Assembly: GCA_020722645.1 (NCBI GenBank)
Contig: DYKL01000105.1
Location: 1 to 10,003 of the forward strand
Length of the DNA stretch: 10,003 nucleotides
Direction of reading: 5' to 3'
Source: Acetofilamentum sp.
GTDB lineage: Bacteria; Bacteroidota; Bacteroidia; Bacteroidales; JAFGUD01
This document shows positions 7,029 to 10,003 of the stretch, piece by piece. The translations under genes and the position numbers were made by a program. The notes under the pieces are model-generated. The model did no database searches and was not told the DNA's origin. It saw only the letters and a program-made list of their open reading frames with translations. How positions within the stretch are numbered: the stretch's first letter is position 1; each line of letters starts with the position of its first letter.

Positions 7029-7052
7029 CAAACTTATTAACGGACAACAACA

Positions 7053-9833
7053 ATGAAAAAATATTTTCTAATCATAGCAACAATCATCTTGTTTATTACA
7101 AGTATAAAAGCCCAGGAAGGCACAATCAGGGGCAAAGTAATTGACGAAAACACAGGAGACGCACTTGTTGGTGCTACTGTAATTATTCTGAACACTAACC
7201 CTACTATTGTTACCGTTACCGACTATGACGGTAATTTTAGTTTAGAGAACATTCCCGAAGGTAAACATACTTTAAAATGTTCATTTATGTCGTTTCAGGA
7301 TTATGTAATTGAAAATTTGGACATAATCACTAACAAAGTAGAAGTAATTGATATAATTTTATCACCTGCTGTACAAAATATTGCACAGGTAGTTGTAAAT
7401 GCAAATGCTGTCAAAAATACCGAGAATTCATTGATGGTTTTGCAAAAAAAATCAATTAGTCTGATAAATGGTGTTTCGGCTCAAAATATTTCAAAATTAG
7501 GCGATTCAGATGCCGCTTCTGCCGTAAAAAGAATTACAGGCGTTTCGGTTGAAAACGGAAAGTATATTTTTATCAGAGGATTAAGCGACAGATATAGCAA
7601 AGTTACTCTGAACGGTGCAGAAATCCCCGGATTAGACCCAAACAGAAATACAGTTCAGTTAGATATTTTTTCCTCAAATATAATCGACAACATTATCATT
7701 CATAAAACATATTCAGCCGATTTACCGGCTTCTTTTGCAGGTGGTTATGTTGATATTTCCACAAAATCATTCCCTAATGAATTTACAATGCAGTTTTCTG
7801 CTTCTTTCGGTTACAATCCGAATGCAAATTTAAGAAATGATTTTCTTTCTTATCAGGGCGGAAAACTTGACTGGCTCGGAATTGATGACGGCTCAAGACA
7901 AATCCCTGAACAAGCTCAAACAAATGTACCGTATTTGTATGAAAACAATGATTTGTTAGATGATATATCTGCATCGTTCAACAAAACAATGCAAGGAACA
8001 GAAAAAGAATCGTTTTTAAATCAATCATATTCATTTTCAATTGGCAATCAGCACAAAATAGCTAATAAACCTTTCGGTTACATATTTGATTTGAATTATT
8101 CCAAAAATTATTCATACTATAACAACGGAAGATATGCAAGATATAATCTTGTTGAAGATGAAACTCAGGGATCTATGAAGCCTTTGATTATCCAAAATGA
8201 AAAATACGGCGAAGAAGAAATTGTTAATTCAGTTTTACTTGGTTTGTCTTACAAATTTTCTGCTAATAATAAAATTGGTTTTACTTTTGTCAAAAATGGC
8301 GGAGGTTTGATTTCTTCGAGATATCGTGAAGGTTCAAAACCTGAAGATAATATGTTTATGTTTCAGAATACATTAGGTTTTCAGCAGCGTTTGTTCAATT
8401 CTGCTCAAATTAACGGTACTCATATTTTTGGAGAGAATAATAAACAAGAAATGAACTGGACAAGTTCGTTTACAAAATCTGTTTTGAGCGAACCCGACTT
8501 GCGTTTTTTTAACTACGATTCTATAACAGGCGGGAGCTATCAGATTAGTTACAATGCTTATCCTTCACCGGCAAGATTTTACAGAGATTTGGACGAAATC
8601 AATTATGATAACAAAATCCATTTTATTTCTCAGCAAAAGAATATAAAAATAAAATTTGGGGCAAGTTATACTTTAAAAACAAGAAATTCGGTCAGTCGTA
8701 AGTTTGATATTTTGTCTCAGGGATTACAATTTGACGGTGATATTTCTGAATATTTAAGCGATGAAAATATCGGACAAAATGCCGATGCAACTTACGGTGT
8801 TTATTATCAAAACGACCCTTTAACTGATAAATACAACAGTTATTACGCTTATGAACATCTTGCCGGAGCCTATTTAATGGGCGATATTCCGCTTGGTGAT
8901 AAGATTGACCTGTCTTTAGGAGTAAGATACGAATTTGACTTCACTTTTATTCAAAATAATGTAGAAACTTATCATCCGAAATATGTAAAAGCAGAAAAAA
9001 TTTATATGTTCGATTTTATGCCTGCATTAAACCTTAATTATAATTTTATAGAAGATTTTAACCTGCGATTTGCATATTCAAGAACACTTGCAAGACCTGC
9101 TTTCAGAGAAATTGCACCTTACGCTTATTACGATTTCAAAGAGGCTTGGCGTGTTGTTGGTAACCCTGAATTAGAAAGAAGTTTGATTGACAATGTAGAT
9201 TTCAGAGCAGAAAAATTCTTAAAAGACGGACAATTGATTTCTGTCAGCGGATTTGTAAAATATTTCACAAAACCTATCGAATTAGTTGATGACCCGCGTG
9301 CAAATAATCCTGAATTGCACTATGTTAATGCAAAAAATTCGTTTTTGTACGGTGCTGAAATTGAAATCAGGAAAAACTTGGATTTTGTAAATCTAAAAGA
9401 CCTTTTAATTGGCGGTAATTTTACAATTCTGAAATCAGAAGTCAGATATGTTGAAGATTACGGTTCAACAAACTATATAATTACCGAACGAAGACCTATG
9501 TACGGTCAGTCGCCTTGGGTACTTAACCTTTTTGCAAATTACGAAAATGAAGTTCTTGGAATTTCAACAAATTTGGGATTCAACGTTGATGGTCCAAAAT
9601 TATCAGTTGTTACAAAAGGTTCTACTCCTGACGTTTATCAACAACCGTGTCCTCAATTGAATTTTAATGTTTCCAAAAGAATTATTAAAAATATATCATT
9701 GAAATTTTCAGTAAACAATATTTTGAATTCTGACTACAAAAAAACGTATATCTATGATAATCAGGAATATATATTCCAAAATTATAATCTTGGCAGAACT
9801 TATTCTGTCTCATTAAAATATCTTATAAACTGA
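7053..9833 (+). CDS. TonB-dependent outer-membrane receptor with N-terminal carboxypeptidase-regulatory-like domain
   Basis: A 926-residue outer-membrane receptor. A signal peptide spans residues 1-20 (cleavage SIKA-QEG). A CarboxypepD_reg-like domain follows at about 22-105 (TIRGKVIDENTGDALVGATV; TDYDGNFSLENIPEGKHTL). The plug domain lies at about 125-237 and includes SDAASAVKRITGVSV (152-166), IFIRGLSDRYSKVTLNGAEIPG (172-193) and the closing SADLPASFAGGYVDISTK (221-238). The rest is a 22-strand-type beta-barrel ending in GRTYSVSLKYLIN; the final Asn is unusual, as such barrels often end in an aromatic residue. It uses TonB/ExbB/ExbD energy to import a ligand; the substrate cannot be read from the sequence. 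There is no STN domain, so no direct anti-sigma signalling is expected. The upstream lipoprotein is a likely surface partner, in the opposite order to susC-susD and separated by a terminator. The start at 7053 gives a complete signal peptide. Confidence 0.93.
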   Translation: MKKYFLIIATIILFITSIKAQEGTIRGKVIDENTGDALVGATVIILNTNPTIVTVTDYDGNFSLENIPEGKHTLKCSFMSFQDYVIENLDIITNKVEVIDIILSPAVQNIAQVVVNANAVKNTENSLMVLQKKSISLINGVSAQNISKLGDSDAASAVKRITGVSVENGKYIFIRGLSDRYSKVTLNGAEIPGLDPNRNTVQLDIFSSNIIDNIIIHKTYSADLPASFAGGYVDISTKSFPNEFTMQFSASFGYNPNANLRNDFLSYQGGKLDWLGIDDGSRQIPEQAQTNVPYLYENNDLLDDISASFNKTMQGTEKESFLNQSYSFSIGNQHKIANKPFGYIFDLNYSKNYSYYNNGRYARYNLVEDETQGSMKPLIIQNEKYGEEEIVNSVLLGLSYKFSANNKIGFTFVKNGGGLISSRYREGSKPEDNMFMFQNTLGFQQRLFNSAQINGTHIFGENNKQEMNWTSSFTKSVLSEPDLRFFNYDSITGGSYQISYNAYPSPARFYRDLDEINYDNKIHFISQQKNIKIKFGASYTLKTRNSVSRKFDILSQGLQFDGDISEYLSDENIGQNADATYGVYYQNDPLTDKYNSYYAYEHLAGAYLMGDIPLGDKIDLSLGVRYEFDFTFIQNNVETYHPKYVKAEKIYMFDFMPALNLNYNFIEDFNLRFAYSRTLARPAFREIAPYAYYDFKEAWRVVGNPELERSLIDNVDFRAEKFLKDGQLISVSGFVKYFTKPIELVDDPRANNPELHYVNAKNSFLYGAEIEIRKNLDFVNLKDLLIGGNFTILKSEVRYVEDYGSTNYIITERRPMYGQSPWVLNLFANYENEVLGISTNLGFNVDGPKLSVVTKGSTPDVYQQPCPQLNFNVSKRIIKNISLKFSVNNILNSDYKKTYIYDNQEYIFQNYNLGRTYSVSLKYLIN

Positions 9834-9849
9834 TTTGAAAGTTGTCCGG

Positions 9850-9885
9850 AAACCCCGTAACTTTTTGATGCGGTTTTTTTTTTTT
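9850..9885 (+). terminator. Rho-independent terminator of the TonB receptor gene
   Basis: A hairpin is formed by AAACC-C-CGT (9850-9858) and ATG-C-GGTTT (9868-9876), with one C-C mismatch, one G-U pair and a 9-nt loop. It is followed by an unbroken run of T to 9885 (12 T from 9874). It begins 17 bp after the stop codon. Confidence 0.8.
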
Positions 9886-9895
9886 AGTAAGAATT

Positions 9896-10003
9896 GTGCC
9901 AATGTGGTAATTAGCCAATGTGATAATGTGATAATGTGTTAATTTGATAATGTGATAATGTGATAATGTGTTAATTTGATAATGTGATAATGTGATAATG
10001 TGT
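9896..10003 (+). repeat. GTGATAAT octamer minisatellite with 32-bp higher-order period, cut by the window end
   Basis: Thirteen 8-bp units run from 9896 to 9999, plus four bases. The first three are diverged (GTGCCAAT, GTGGTAAT, TAGCCAAT). From 9920 the order GTGATAAT, GTGATAAT, GTGTTAAT, TTGATAAT forms a 32-bp block repeated exactly at 9920-9951 and 9952-9983, and a third block starts at 9984. Stop codons in the frames checked rule out coding use. The array continues beyond the window. Confidence 0.93.

Larger units (their letters stand above)
6606..7052. other. 447-bp non-coding region between lipoprotein and TonB receptor
   Basis: No credible gene is present. In order it holds the terminator hairpin, about 90 bp of plain AT-rich DNA, the GTTCATAAA array (6758-6791), a 17-bp imperfect duplication, a small palindrome, and the AACTTTC array ending 27 bp before the receptor ATG. 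The duplication is CCTTACAGGGCAGGCTT at 6821-6837 and CCTTACAGAACAGACTT at 6926-6942 (14 of 17 identical, 105 bp apart). The palindrome is GGTATAATACC at 6917-6927 and abuts the second duplicate. I found no exact TAnnTTTG promoter for the receptor and no tRNA-like or riboswitch-like structure. Confidence 0.6.

Noticed and set aside
6606..7052. Small RNA, tRNA or riboswitch in the gap before the receptor
   Set aside because: Apart from the terminator I see only short repeats and no cloverleaf or conserved aptamer core.
7783..7974. 63-codon minus-strand frame
   Set aside because: It is antisense to the TonB receptor barrel with no supporting features.
9896..10003. CRISPR array
   Set aside because: Units are 8 bp and directly contiguous with no unique spacers, so it is a minisatellite; the same applies to the arrays at 6758 and 6945.

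Overview
The window is low-GC DNA (about one third G+C by eye) from a member of the Bacteroidota. The evidence is a TonB-dependent receptor with an N-terminal carboxypeptidase-regulatory-like domain, a partner-type surface lipoprotein, a TPR/PD40/OmpA envelope protein of PorE-like architecture, A-rich translation starts without strong Shine-Dalgarno sequences, and one good match to the Bacteroidota promoter pattern TTG-N20-TAnnTTTG. I cannot place it below phylum; Bacteroidales or a related anaerobic lineage would fit the SsnA-type enzyme. All six genes look intact, with no frameshifts, transposases, tRNAs or rRNAs.

Left part (8-2162): a tandem-domain universal stress protein is followed after 4 bp by an SsnA-like metal-dependent aminohydrolase, probably in one transcript. 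Next, 2246-4357 encodes a 703-residue periplasmic/outer-membrane-associated protein with TPR, a five-blade PD40 propeller, a CRD-like domain and an OmpA peptidoglycan-binding domain. It meets, tail to tail, an oppositely oriented AcpH-type acyl carrier protein phosphodiesterase (4368-4940) that starts with TTG.

Right part (4941-10003): a 258-bp divergent region carries the acpH promoter and a cluster of GTTTTAAYA motifs. It leads to a lipoprotein of the secreted beta-helix-like family often found beside TonB receptors (5199-6605). A terminator hairpin follows, then a 447-bp gap with two unrelated tandem arrays (9-mer GTTCATAAA, 7-mer AACTTTC), and then the 926-residue TonB-dependent receptor (7053-9833). 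A terminator with 12 T residues closes the receptor gene, and an octamer minisatellite with a 32-bp higher-order period runs off the right edge.

The lipoprotein and receptor probably form a cell-surface capture/uptake pair of unknown substrate, analogous in logic to SusD/SusC. The most unusual non-coding signal is the concentration of three short-unit tandem arrays around the receptor gene, one ending 27 bp before its start codon, where changes in copy number could alter expression. I see no clear evidence of a wholly new defence or mobile system.
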